In this document: positions 14,948-22,623 of the stretch, piece after piece | Layout: every line of letters begins with the position of its first letter | How positions within the stretch are numbered: the first letter of the stretch is position 1 | Origin: an uncultured Clostridium sp. | Lineage (GTDB): Bacteria > Bacillota > Clostridia > TANB77 > CAG-508 | Assembly: GCA_900553405.1 (NCBI GenBank) | Contig: USDF01000017.1 | Span: 1 to 32,547, forward strand | DNA: 32,547 nucleotides | Direction: 5' to 3' | The notes under the pieces: generated by a model | Told to the model about the DNA's origin: nothing | Seen by the model: the letters and a program-made list of their open reading frames with translations, nothing else | Database searches by the model: none | Position numbers and translations under genes: made by a program

Positions 14948-16590
14948 GGCAAGTCTCCTTCTATTACAACTTTAACAATTCCATCTTGTTTTACCCCAGA
15001 TGTAGATACAACTGTACTTGGACTTAATATGCCATCTACAATTAGGCTTCCTTTAAAAAATCCTAATAAATCATAATCTTCAGACTGTGCATTAATTACA
15101 ATGTGTGTTCCTGTTGTATTTTCTATTGATGTTAATGTTACACCTTTTGGTATAACATTCATTATTCTTGTTAAAAGCATTGGAATAACATTTTTGCTTT
15201 TTAAATTACTTGCAACTTCAGCACTATAACTTTTTAGCTTATTGGTCATACTTGTGTAATCAGTTGCTTTATTATTTAAAGTTTGAATATCTTTTGATAT
15301 TAATTGTATTTGAGCTGTTGTATCTTCCTTAACGCTATCTACTTCTTCAATTTTTTTATTTGTTTCTGTATTTAAAAATATTGTTACACAAGAATATATT
15401 ATAATAAAAGCTAAAATTCCAATTGTTGTTCTTAAGAGCCATTTTTCTGTTCTATCAAATTCTCCTTTTAAATCTAACGAAAAATTAAATTTAGATAGTG
15501 AATTTGATTTAGCTTTACTATTTGCTTTATCTTTATTTTTTGTTCCAACATCAATTTTCATCCACTCAGGTAACTTATCTAAGAAAGTTGGATTTTTAAA
15601 GTTTATAGTACCTATACCGTATCCCAAACCTTGCATAGCTAATGCAATTGCAGAATTAACTTCTATATAATCTTTTACATTAATTTTTACACTTTCTGGT
15701 ATGAAATATGGTTTTAATATTTCACATTTTGCATCTTTAAAATATTCTTGGAAGTATAAATCTATGTTATTTATAATGCAACCTGTACCTGTTATATATA
15801 TTTTATCTATTCTGTTTAGAGAATTATCAAAATTTTCTTTTATTTTTTGTACAATATTATATAGTGTTGGCATTATATCTTCTAAATATAAATTTTCTGT
15901 TCCATCTAATAATTCTTTTCCTTCCATTGTGTATATTGTTGTATTTTTGCAAATTTCATATGCTTTTGAAAAAGAATTTTCTTTTGTACTTATTGTGTCT
16001 AATATAGTTTTTACACTTTCTTCTATTGTATCTATTTCATATATTTTACTATCTATAATTGTTGTAATTGTAGTTTTTTCTTCCATATTTATTATAGCTA
16101 CATTTTCTTTCTCTTTTAAATCAATTACATTAGTTATAGCCATAGGTAATGGAGTTAAATATGATATTGAATTTCCATCAAACTCTTGTAATCTCTTATT
16201 TATTTCTGTTTTGTTCACAGAAATATAAATAGCTTTTATTTTTTCAGCATCCTGCATATCTTGAACTAAAGCATATCTACTTTCTAAAGCATTTCTGTTA
16301 TATCCTTTATCATAACAGTATGAATCAAACTCGGTTTCAATTGCTTTTTTCAAATCATTTTTATTTAGTAAATTAAAGAAATAAAAATATTGATATACCT
16401 CTTCTGATAAGTTAATACTAATTGGTGTCTTATAGCTAAATGTTTCTGAAATTATCTGATTTATTGTTGGTCCAATTTGATCATAAAATTTCATCCCAAA
16501 AGATTCTACTTTTAATATATCTCGTTCTTTTGTTACTTTTGCATATTTAATTAAATTACTTTCAATATATAAACCTAAGCAACTTGGCAT
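14944..16590 (-). CDS. pilM: PilM-PilN fusion, type IV pilus alignment complex
   Basis: A 548-aa protein joining two usually separate parts. Residues 1 to about 345 form an actin-like PilM domain (begins MPSCLGLYIESNLIKYAKV; phosphate-type motifs VAIINMEEKTTITTI and IYITGTGCIINNID). A lysine/serine-rich linker follows. A membrane helix (IGILAFIIIYSCVTIFLN, near residue 395), a coiled coil and a PilN-like domain (about 460-548, with LTRIMNVIPKGVTLTSIE) complete it. In most pilus operons pilM ends and pilN starts at the end of the actin-like domain; here a single frame runs through. It is the first gene of the operon, with TAAAGGAG before the ATG. Confidence 0.85.
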   Translation of the reverse strand: MPSCLGLYIESNLIKYAKVTKERDILKVESFGMKFYDQIGPTINQIISETFSYKTPISINLSEEVYQYFYFFNLLNKNDLKKAIETEFDSYCYDKGYNRNALESRYALVQDMQDAEKIKAIYISVNKTEINKRLQEFDGNSISYLTPLPMAITNVIDLKEKENVAIINMEEKTTITTIIDSKIYEIDTIEESVKTILDTISTKENSFSKAYEICKNTTIYTMEGKELLDGTENLYLEDIMPTLYNIVQKIKENFDNSLNRIDKIYITGTGCIINNIDLYFQEYFKDAKCEILKPYFIPESVKINVKDYIEVNSAIALAMQGLGYGIGTINFKNPTFLDKLPEWMKIDVGTKNKDKANSKAKSNSLSKFNFSLDLKGEFDRTEKWLLRTTIGILAFIIIYSCVTIFLNTETNKKIEEVDSVKEDTTAQIQLISKDIQTLNNKATDYTSMTNKLKSYSAEVASNLKSKNVIPMLLTRIMNVIPKGVTLTSIENTTGTHIVINAQSEDYDLLGFFKGSLIVDGILSPSTVVSTSGVKQDGIVKVVIEGDLP

Positions 16591-16719
16591 GATAACTCCT
16601 TTATTTTTTTATATTTTACACTATTATATTTTACAAAAAGCGACAAAAAATACTTTTATTTTTATATTTTATTTTGTATTTTTTACATCTTTTTTCCTTA
16701 TCAGTATAATTCTGCTAAT

Positions 16720-16747
16720 ATTTTATCTTTTTTTTGGTCAAAGTCAA
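16720..16747 (-). promoter_or_regulatory. Pilus operon promoter
   Basis: On the minus strand, TTGACT (16747-16742), 16 nt, TAAAAT (16725-16720). It is the only good promoter in the 286-nt gap before the first pilus gene, giving a leader of about 120 nt with no recognised riboswitch. Confidence 0.6.
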
Positions 16748-16808
16748 TAGTTTTAATATACTTGTAATTCAAATGTAATATTTTTGTAATATTTTGTTTT
16801 TTTGAATA

Positions 16809-16847
16809 CAAAAAAAAATAAAGGAACATTGTTTTTCCTTTATTTTT
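16809..16847 (-). terminator. uppP terminator
   Basis: AAAAATAAAGGAA (16814-16826) and its complement (16835-16847) form a 13-bp stem with an 8-nt loop. On the minus strand it ends in a run of T's before GTATTC. It isolates the pilus operon from uppP. Confidence 0.8.
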
Positions 16848-16876
16848 CCGTATTTTTTATTTAATTATTCTTTAAT

Positions 16877-17704
16877 TTATCTTATAAAACAGATTGCCAA
16901 AATAATAATTCCTAATACTACTCTATATATTGCAAATATTTTAAAACTACCTTTCTTTAAGTAATTTAGTAAAAATTTGATAACTAACATTCCAACTATA
17001 AAACTTGTTAAAACTCCAACAAAAAACGACAAATCAAAAACAAAATGTCTCATTTCATATAGTGCTGCAGCTGCTACAATAGGAGTTGATAATAAGAATG
17101 AATATTTAGCAACAGATTCTCTTTCTATTCCCATCTTTCTTCCAACAGTCATTGTTATTCCTGATCTAGAAACTCCTGGAAATGCTGCTGCAATTGCTTG
17201 CGAAACAGCAATTAATATAGATTGCTTTAATGTTATCTTTTCATATTTAATTGTAGATTTTGATTTTTTATCTACTATATATAAAATAATTCCCATCACT
17301 ATTAATGCTATAGCTATAAGTACCATTTCTACATTTATTTCTGTTGTATTAAATGTTTGAGCTAACTTTTCTATAATATTATCTGAAACTTTATCTAATA
17401 CTAAACTTAAAATTCCTGCTGGAATAGTGCTTATTACTATGTACCAAAAAATTTTACCATCTGTAGATTTTTCTTTTTTTACTAATTGTTTATATCCACC
17501 TTTTATTAGATTTATCCAATCTTTAAAAAAGAATACCAATATTGCAAATAATGTTCCTATATGTAATGCCACATCAAAAGATGGACTCATTTCTCCCCAA
17601 TTAAATAGCCAAGGAAAAAGATTTAAGTGTGCTGAACTTGATATTGGTAATAACTCAGTTAATCCCTGCACAATTCCTAATATTATTGCTTGTATAATTG
17701 TCAT
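16877..17704 (-). CDS. uppP: Undecaprenyl-diphosphatase UppP (BacA)
   Basis: An integral membrane phosphatase that recycles undecaprenyl pyrophosphate for peptidoglycan and wall polymer synthesis and gives bacitracin tolerance. The two catalytic boxes are intact: GLTELLPISSSAHL (residues 14-27) and PGVSRSG (176-182). It has 275 aa and about eight membrane helices, typical. The frame is open 17 codons further upstream, but the ATG at 17704 follows AGAGAGG and starts with the family sequence MTIIQAIILGIVQG. It lies alone, with its own terminator. Confidence 0.95.
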   Translation of the reverse strand: MTIIQAIILGIVQGLTELLPISSSAHLNLFPWLFNWGEMSPSFDVALHIGTLFAILVFFFKDWINLIKGGYKQLVKKEKSTDGKIFWYIVISTIPAGILSLVLDKVSDNIIEKLAQTFNTTEINVEMVLIAIALIVMGIILYIVDKKSKSTIKYEKITLKQSILIAVSQAIAAAFPGVSRSGITMTVGRKMGIERESVAKYSFLLSTPIVAAAALYEMRHFVFDLSFFVGVLTSFIVGMLVIKFLLNYLKKGSFKIFAIYRVVLGIIILAICFIR

Positions 17705-17842
17705 TTTATTTACCTCTCTTATTTTTATTCTACTTTTGTATTTTTTATTTACCACAAAAACTAATGTTATATAAGATTTTATTATGTTTTTCTAATACTA
17801 TTAAATTTTATTCATCAATGATATATTTTATTATAATTTTTA

Positions 17843-19039
17843 TTATTCTCTCTCCTTTTCTTCATCCCTTTTAGTTTGAATAATCTTCATTACTTTTATA
17901 TCATTATGATTTAAATTTCCCACTACCTCATAAGTATGTCTCAAATGTTTAATTGTTTGTTTTTCTTTTTTGGTAATTTTTACATTTTTCTTTTTAGTTT
18001 GTCTATTATTAGAAGGCTTATCTACTTTATATAAAATTAGTTTAAATATTAGTTCTTTTTTTATTCTATCATAAATTTCTGGGTTTTCACCAACAGCAAC
18101 ATTTAAATAATCTATTGCTTTTACTTCATCACCTTTTAACATTGCAATATATGCTAGATAAAAATATGCATCATCTTCCAACTCTTCATCTTGTAAACAT
18201 TCTATAAAATAGTCTTCCGCTTCTTCTAATTCATTATATAATAATGCAATTTGTCCTAAATTATATTTTGCATTGTATAATAATGAATTTAATTCAGCTG
18301 CTTTTTCATAATACTCTTTTGCACTTTGAAAGTCATTTAGCATTGTATATACCATTCCCAAATTATAATATAGATCATAATTTTCTGGGTGATACTGAAT
18401 GGCATCTAAATATATACTAACTGCTTCTTTAAATCTTTCTTGTTCTTGAAAAATATCACCTAATAAAAGTGTTGCTTCTTCCCATTCTGGTTTTTTTCTC
18501 AACAATTCTTGTAGTATTTTAATAGCTCCATTTTGTTTTCCAGTTTTATTAAATAGTTCTGCTATTTTATATTGAATTTTATCTTCGCTTGGTCTAATAT
18601 TTGATGCTCTAATATATTCTTCTGTAGCTATTTCTAAATTGCCTTCTTTTTCATATACCTCTGCTAATAATTTATGACCATAAAAACTATATTTATCTTT
18701 TTCTACTAATTTTAATATTACATTTTTAGCTTTATCTTCTAATCCAAGTTTATTATATATTTTGTAGATAGATATGTATATTACTTCTGTAAGAGTTATT
18801 CCTTTTCTTTCTATTAAAATTATAATTATTGGCAATATAATAGAAAATATATAAGTTAATATAAGTACTATTATTGGAAGCTTTACATTTATAATTAAAG
18901 CAAAAAATCCAATTGCTATTCCTAATGCTTGTAGAGCTAATATGTATATGTAATTGGTATCATTCTTTTGTATCATTCTAAAGAATAAAAACAAAAACAA
19001 ACCTAAAGCTATTACATTAAATAGGACTCTTTCTAACAT
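17843..19039 (-). CDS. Membrane-anchored TPR repeat protein
   Basis: A 398-aa protein with three hydrophobic segments in the first 75 residues (LFNVIALGLFLFLFFRMI; a second near 33-50; a third near 55-76). Tetratricopeptide repeats follow from about 95 to 320, with pairs such as EEATLLLGDIFQEQERFKEA and YYNLGMVYTMLNDFQSAKEYYEKA. The tail is lysine-rich. TPRs are protein-binding scaffolds; the partner is not readable. It starts 10 nt after ppa with AAGGAG before its ATG, so the two share a transcript. The topology suggests cytoplasmic TPRs. Confidence 0.8.
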   Translation of the reverse strand: MLERVLFNVIALGLFLFLFFRMIQKNDTNYIYILALQALGIAIGFFALIINVKLPIIVLILTYIFSIILPIIIILIERKGITLTEVIYISIYKIYNKLGLEDKAKNVILKLVEKDKYSFYGHKLLAEVYEKEGNLEIATEEYIRASNIRPSEDKIQYKIAELFNKTGKQNGAIKILQELLRKKPEWEEATLLLGDIFQEQERFKEAVSIYLDAIQYHPENYDLYYNLGMVYTMLNDFQSAKEYYEKAAELNSLLYNAKYNLGQIALLYNELEEAEDYFIECLQDEELEDDAYFYLAYIAMLKGDEVKAIDYLNVAVGENPEIYDRIKKELIFKLILYKVDKPSNNRQTKKKNVKITKKEKQTIKHLRHTYEVVGNLNHNDIKVMKIIQTKRDEEKERE

Positions 19040-19049
19040 ATTTTTCTCC

Positions 19050-19580
19050 TTATTTTAAGAATTTTTTATTATAGTTATCTATAGATTCCTGTATAATTCT
19101 TTCAGCTTCTTCTCTTCCTTCTATTTTATCTACCATTGTTTGTTTTCCTTCTAGTTGTTTATATACTTCAAAAAAGTGTTTTATTTCACATGCTAGATGC
19201 TCTGGAACATCTTCTATATTTTTATAGCAATTTAAAAATGGATCATTTTTTGGTATTGCTATTATTTTTTCATCAAATTGATATCCGTCTATCATTTTTA
19301 ATACCCCTATTGGATATACTTCAACCAATGCCATTGATACTATTTTTTCTTGGCAAAGTACTAATACATCTAATGGATCCTCATCACCTGCATAAGTTCT
19401 TGGTATAAAACCATAATTTGCAGGATAATGTGTAGATGTATATAATACTCTATCTAGTTTAAGCATCCCTGTTTCTTTATCTAACTCATATTTATTTCTT
19501 CCACCTTTTGAAATTTCAACAACTGCTACAAAATCATCCTTTTTTATTCTATCTGGATTGATGTCATGCCATATGTTCAT
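19050..19580 (-). CDS. ppa: Inorganic pyrophosphatase (family I)
   Basis: Cytoplasmic, Mg-dependent hydrolysis of pyrophosphate, which pulls biosynthetic reactions forward. The family signature GDEDPLDVLVL (residues 65-75) and the residues of HYPANYGFIP and KIIAIPKNDP are present. It has 176 aa, typical for bacterial hexameric PPases. The frame is open 34 codons further upstream, but that stretch contains the promoter at 19613-19641. The ATG at 19580 follows AAAGGAGG. Confidence 0.95.
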   Translation of the reverse strand: MNIWHDINPDRIKKDDFVAVVEISKGGRNKYELDKETGMLKLDRVLYTSTHYPANYGFIPRTYAGDEDPLDVLVLCQEKIVSMALVEVYPIGVLKMIDGYQFDEKIIAIPKNDPFLNCYKNIEDVPEHLACEIKHFFEVYKQLEGKQTMVDKIEGREEAERIIQESIDNYNKKFLK

Positions 19581-19612
19581 TTTTTCTTCCTCCTTTAATT
19601 TTTTTCTTATAT

Positions 19613-19641
19613 ATTTTAGGCTATTTTTGTAAAAAAGTCCA
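19613..19641 (-). promoter_or_regulatory. Promoter of ppa-TPR operon
   Basis: On the minus strand, TGGACT (19641-19636), 17 nt, TAAAAT (19618-19613). It sits 33 nt before the chosen ppa start. Confidence 0.6.
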
Positions 19642-19743
19642 TAGATATTGCATATTTTTTTCAAAAAAACCATAAATTTCACTTATTTTTTTAAAATTAT
19701 ATTTAGCTTTTTTCCTTAATTAACTTTGTCATATAGAAATACA

Positions 19744-19787
19744 AAAAGCACTTATTTCATATTTAATAAATATAAAATAGTGCTTTT
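19744..19787 (-). terminator. Terminator of the XRE-unknown gene pair
   Basis: AAAAGCACT (19744-19752) pairs with AGTGCTTTT (19779-19787), extended inward by TATTT/AAATA. It overlaps the last base pair of the 108-aa gene and ends in TTTTTGT on the minus strand. Confidence 0.7.
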
Positions 19788-20112
19788 ATTCAGTTCTTTT
19801 TTGTTTATTTATTTGTTTCCTTAAATTTCTACAAAGAGTATTAAACCCAACCTCTGATAAATATCCCATAGTTTTACTTGATAAAAATATATTCTGAATG
19901 GCATATTTATCCCATTGCTTTTCATTTGGATTTTTCTCATATTTTTTCATATACTCAATTAAGGCATTTATACTTTCAATATAATAATCTTTTTTATTTT
20001 CATTTTTTTCTGGTTTTATATTTGTTTTTATTATACATTTTTTATAGTATATTTTTCTGCCTTCATTTTTAGCTTTACAATAATTTAATTTACCTTTTAG
20101 TTGCATTACCAT
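19786..20112 (-). CDS. Unrecognised basic protein coupled to an XRE regulator
   Basis: A 108-aa, lysine-rich soluble protein. I do not recognise it with confidence. Its C-terminal half, with the pattern NPNEKQWDKYA then LSSKTMGYLSEVGFNTLC, resembles the short helical repeats with a conserved Trp found beside HNH or DNA-binding domains, so DNA binding is possible. The start is either the ATG at 20112 or the one at 20106, which forms a TAATG overlap with the upstream stop; neither has a clear ribosome site, so translation is probably coupled to the regulator gene. A terminator overlaps its end. Confidence 0.6.
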   Translation of the reverse strand: MVMQLKGKLNYCKAKNEGRKIYYKKCIIKTNIKPEKNENKKDYYIESINALIEYMKKYEKNPNEKQWDKYAIQNIFLSSKTMGYLSEVGFNTLCRNLRKQINKQKRTE

Positions 20113-20306
20113 TTAACCCTATATAGTTCTGTTATATCTACATCTAAAGCCTTAGCTAATTGTATCATTACTAATAGACTTGGACCTTTTATGTTATTTT
20201 CTATATCATTAATATGAGTTGTTGATATACCACTTTTTTCAGATAATCTATTTAAGGTTACATTTTTTCTTTGTCTTACTTGTTTTAATAATATTTCTAC
20301 ATACAT
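20106..20306 (-). CDS. Small XRE/Cro-CI family regulator
   Basis: A 66-aa protein that is one helix-turn-helix domain: LKQVRQRKNVTLNRLSEKSG, then the recognition helix ISTTHINDIENN and the family ending ALDVDITELYRVKW. No effector or multimerisation domain is present. Proteins of this size commonly autoregulate a short operon, here with the overlapping 108-aa gene. A small palindrome, TCCGC-TATG-GCGGA, about 60 nt upstream (20357-20374 region) could be its operator. The Shine-Dalgarno sequence is weak (GGGGAAA). Confidence 0.85.
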   Translation of the reverse strand: MYVEILLKQVRQRKNVTLNRLSEKSGISTTHINDIENNIKGPSLLVMIQLAKALDVDITELYRVKW

Positions 20307-20670
20307 ACTTTTTTCCCCATAGACTAATTATTTTTTATTATTTAAACACAGAATCAATCCGCTATGGCGGAAATTGGAAAAATATTACTAATTTTTATAT
20401 TTCATTTACTTTTACATTTTTTCTTCTATGCTATTGCATAAGGAATTTGAATGGTTTAACTTATTAAAAATATTTTTACTTATTTGTTAATATTTATACT
20501 TTAAATTTTTACCATTCTTTTACATTTTATTGTTATTTAACATAATATTCTGTATGACGTTTTAAATTCCTTCTTTTCACATATATTTTTCTCCTTCACT
20601 CTATTTTTTATACATTTTTTAATTTTATTTGAAATTTTGAAAGTTTTTATATATTTTTTTAATTTTATGC
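20307..20670. other. Gene-free stretch between XRE gene and tRNA promoter
   Basis: No frame with a ribosome site was found on either strand. The only structure is the short palindrome TCCGCTATGGCGGA near 20359-20372, upstream of the XRE gene and a possible operator. The rest is plain AT-rich sequence. Confidence 0.5.
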
Positions 20671-20700
20671 TTGACAAATTATTATTCTTAGTATTATAAT
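20671..20700 (+). promoter_or_regulatory. tRNA-Leu promoter
   Basis: TTGACA (20671-20676), 18 nt, TATAAT (20695-20700). Both hexamers are perfect, and it lies 27 nt before the tRNA. Confidence 0.8.
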
Positions 20701-20727
20701 ATGACTTGTCAGTTGCAAAACAGATAT

Positions 20728-20815
20728 GCAGATGTGGCGGAACTGGCAGACGCACAGGACTTAAAATCCTGCGGTTGAATAAACCGTGCCGGTTCGATTC
20801 CGGCCATCTGCACCA
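20728..20815 (+). tRNA. tRNA-Leu (anticodon UAA), CCA encoded
   Basis: The acceptor stem GCAGATG (20728-20734) pairs with CATCTGC (20805-20811), then discriminator A and CCA. The anticodon stem CAGGA/TCCTG encloses the loop CTTAAAA, giving anticodon UAA, which reads UUA/UUG. A long variable arm (CGGTTGAATAAACCGT) marks a class II tRNA, and the T arm GGTTCGATTCC is standard. UUA is a very common Leu codon in this AT-rich genome, which suits the strong promoter. Confidence 0.97.
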
Positions 20816-20848
20816 AAAAAAGTAGTTTTTAAAACTACTTTTTTTATT
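20815..20848 (+). terminator. tRNA-Leu terminator
   Basis: AAAAAAAGTAGTTTT (20815-20829) pairs with AAAACTACTTTTTTT (20831-20845), directly after the CCA and ending in a T-run. The short central loop probably opens by a few pairs. Confidence 0.75.
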
Positions 20849-20904
20849 ATTTTATATTATCTTCTATAATCTATATTAACTCAGATTTACTATTGAAAAT
20901 TTTA

Positions 20905-20940
20905 TATAAAAACTCCCCAAGTAAACTACTATGGGGAGTT
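20905..20940 (-). terminator. Terminator of the small membrane-protein operon
   Basis: AACTCCCCA (20911-20919) and TGGGGAGTT (20932-20940) form a 9-bp stem. On the minus strand it ends in TTTTTATATAAAA. It lies about 25 nt past the stop of the 69-aa gene. Confidence 0.8.
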
Positions 20941-20965
20941 GAGTTTTATTAAGGAAATTAGTTAA

Positions 20966-21175
20966 TTAAAAATCTAAAGGTTTAAAATGTGTTACCACTT
21001 CATCAATAGAAATTTCATCTTGATCTGTATACTTGTCATAAATATAATTAGTTTCACAAAAAGATTCTGGAATATTTTCTTTTCGTCTTCTTGTAACAAA
21101 GTTTAAAAATACTCCCATAAGTCCGCCTGATAATATAATGCCAATACATAGTAAAGTAAATGGCAATGTGCTCAT
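20966..21175 (-). CDS. Small single-pass membrane protein, unknown
   Basis: A 69-aa protein with one membrane helix at residues 4-26 (LPFTLLCIGIILSGGLMGVFL), a positively charged stop (TRRRKEN) and an acidic cytoplasmic tail (DKYTDQDEISIDEVV). It is not recognised. GAAAGGAGA precedes the ATG. It is the second gene of a two-gene operon with the 115-aa membrane protein 44 nt upstream, ended by a good terminator. The shared operon suggests a small membrane complex. Confidence 0.7.
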   Translation of the reverse strand: MSTLPFTLLCIGIILSGGLMGVFLNFVTRRRKENIPESFCETNYIYDKYTDQDEISIDEVVTHFKPLDF

Positions 21176-21219
21176 TTAAATTCTCCTTTCAAAAATTCCT
21201 TAATAAAACGTTAGGAGTA

Positions 21220-21567
21220 TCACTTATACTTTTTATTATTTTCCTCATCATTCCTTTTTGCATCTTTTATGAGTATAATAATACCTATCATAGATAAAAG
21301 TGCAATAGGAATATTTTTTGAATTACTTACAACTGAAGCTGTAAAAATTGCACAAAAAAGAAAAAATAATAAGATAAAATTCACTGACGATATAATTTTA
21401 TCTGTTTTACTTGATAAGTTTGATTCCTCTGGTTTTCTTACAAATTGTTCAAGAGCTTTATCTTCATGTGGTTCTTTAGATAACCGCTCTTGTTCTTCTA
21501 ACATCTGATTAAATTCTTCTTTTGACATTTCAAAAGCCGTTTTCTCTGTCTTGCTCTTATCATTCAT
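21220..21567 (-). CDS. Two-pass membrane protein, unknown
   Basis: A 115-aa protein with an acidic cytoplasmic N-terminus (residues 1-55, MSKEEFNQMLEEQERLSKEP and on) and two membrane helices, about 60-78 (NFILLFFLFCAIFTASVV) and 84-100 (IPIALLSMIGIIILI). The C-terminus is a short basic tail. It is not recognised. A perfect AGGAGGT lies 8 nt before the ATG. It is the first gene of the pair and divergent from the higher-G+C gene at 21753. Confidence 0.7.
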   Translation of the reverse strand: MNDKSKTEKTAFEMSKEEFNQMLEEQERLSKEPHEDKALEQFVRKPEESNLSSKTDKIISSVNFILLFFLFCAIFTASVVSNSKNIPIALLSMIGIIILIKDAKRNDEENNKKYK

Positions 21568-21660
21568 AAAATTGACCTCCTATTCTTCCATTTGGAATTA
21601 TAACGTTTGAATTATATCATAAAATATATTAAAGCGCTAGTATTTTACATAAAAATGTAG

Positions 21661-21666
21661 TATAAT
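21661..21666 (+). promoter_or_regulatory. Possible -10 element for the 243-aa gene
   Basis: TATAAT at 21661-21666 has only a weak -35 (TAGTAT) at 17-nt spacing. It would give a leader of about 80 nt before the AAGGAGG site at 21741-21747. Confidence 0.4.
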
Positions 21667-21752
21667 ACAAGTGTAACCATTTTTAATGATTTTCCATGTT
21701 TGCATCTGCATCATGATTAATCGACAACAAATAATTTTAAGGAGGTAAAAAA

Positions 21753-22484
21753 ATGGCTAACAACATCATCGCAATGGATTCTTTGAAAGAAGGGGCTGTT
21801 CGGGTATATAGTGGCATGATTGCCGTTTTCCCGCATTTCTCAAAGGAAGAAGTTCTTAACATTTCGGAACTGGTACCGAAGTTCAATGGTTGCTATGCAA
21901 CGAACAACTCAACGGTCTGCTTTGTATCCGATAATGAGGTCTTCGTAATTCCGTACACTCGTATCACGATGCGTTCCCTTCATTCTGCTGGTTTCCGTGA
22001 GGAAAGTTTCTACGTTCCGTTTAGCAATTGGGATTATCCCAAGTCTGAGCAGTCTAAGTGGAACTCTCTCCTCAAAAAGGCTCATCAATCTCATCTCAAG
22101 GACTTCGTTGATGATTGTGTTTCTTACTGTGATGAACATCACATTGGCACTATCAGCGAAGAAACCCTGCAGAATTGCTTTGAGATGCCTTCTACTGGCG
22201 TCAAAGTAAAGCGTTTCAACTTTGAGGATTGCTATTATCCTATAATCAATTCCACCTTTTTCGACAGTTTCGTTGTTGACAGCATTGGTCACTTCTGCAC
22301 CAATAATGGTAGAGTTGTATTTGTCTATCGCAACGGAAAAACCTATGTTGCAAAAGGGTACAAGATTTTGAACGAGTTGCGTGCTGCTAGGTACACAGAA
22401 TCTGGTCTGTTTGTACCGTTCTCGAACGGTGAACAGATTCTGGACCCTACTCTTAATGCACGCTGGGAGTCCATTAAAAAGTAA
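21753..22484 (+). CDS. Unrecognised protein with an internal duplication, atypical base composition
   Basis: A 243-aa soluble protein I cannot place. Two copies of a roughly 60-residue unit are visible. Copy 1 (about residues 50-110) runs from NNSTVCFVSDNEVFV through LHSAGFREESFYVPFSN to KWNSLLKK. Copy 2 (about 183-243) runs from NNGRVVFVYRNGKTYV through LRAARYTESGLFVPFSN to RWESIKK. Between them lies a Cys/His-containing linker. Counted lines are 32-48% G+C and codons such as CTC, CGT and CGG are used freely, unlike the roughly 23% neighbours. This indicates recent transfer, possibly from a phage or plasmid. It has an ideal AAGGAGG ribosome site and its own terminator. There is no signal peptide. 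Confidence 0.8.
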   Translation: MANNIIAMDSLKEGAVRVYSGMIAVFPHFSKEEVLNISELVPKFNGCYATNNSTVCFVSDNEVFVIPYTRITMRSLHSAGFREESFYVPFSNWDYPKSEQSKWNSLLKKAHQSHLKDFVDDCVSYCDEHHIGTISEETLQNCFEMPSTGVKVKRFNFEDCYYPIINSTFFDSFVVDSIGHFCTNNGRVVFVYRNGKTYVAKGYKILNELRAARYTESGLFVPFSNGEQILDPTLNARWESIKK

Positions 22485-22523
22485 GTTAGTTTCCCGTAAC
22501 AAGAATTTCACGTTTTGGGCATT

Positions 22524-22556
22524 GGAGTCAGCTTTGGCTGACTCTTTTGTTTTTTA
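22524..22556 (+). terminator. Terminator of the 243-aa gene
   Basis: GAGTCAGC (22525-22532) pairs with GCTGACTC (22537-22544), with the 4-nt loop TTTG and the tail TTTTGTTTTTTATT. The stem is GC-rich for this genome, like the gene it ends. Confidence 0.88.
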
Positions 22557-22580
22557 TTATTAGAGAAAGAGATTTTGGAC

Positions 22581-22618
22581 AAAAAAGGACTCTCCATAGT
22601 TATGGAGAATCCTTTTTT
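22581..22618 (-). terminator. Terminator of the 143-aa gene (bidirectional)
   Basis: AAAAAAGGA-CTCTCCAT (22581-22597) faces ATGGAGA-ATCCTTTTTT (22602-22618) with one mismatch. Both strands end in six T's. It lies 6 nt past the stop of the minus-strand gene. Confidence 0.82.
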
Positions 22619-22623
22619 GTTTT

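Noticed and set aside
19581..19682. N-terminal extension of ppa
   Set aside because: Contains the promoter; the family start and the AAAGGAGG site point to 19580.
20537..20755. 72-codon minus-strand frame over the tRNA promoter and 5' end
   Set aside because: Overlaps the tRNA-Leu antisense, has no ribosome site and low-complexity Lys/Asn content.
21909..22511. 200-codon open frame antisense to the 243-aa gene
   Set aside because: It is a shadow of the higher-G+C gene; it has no ribosome site, whereas the plus-strand frame has AAGGAGG and a terminator.
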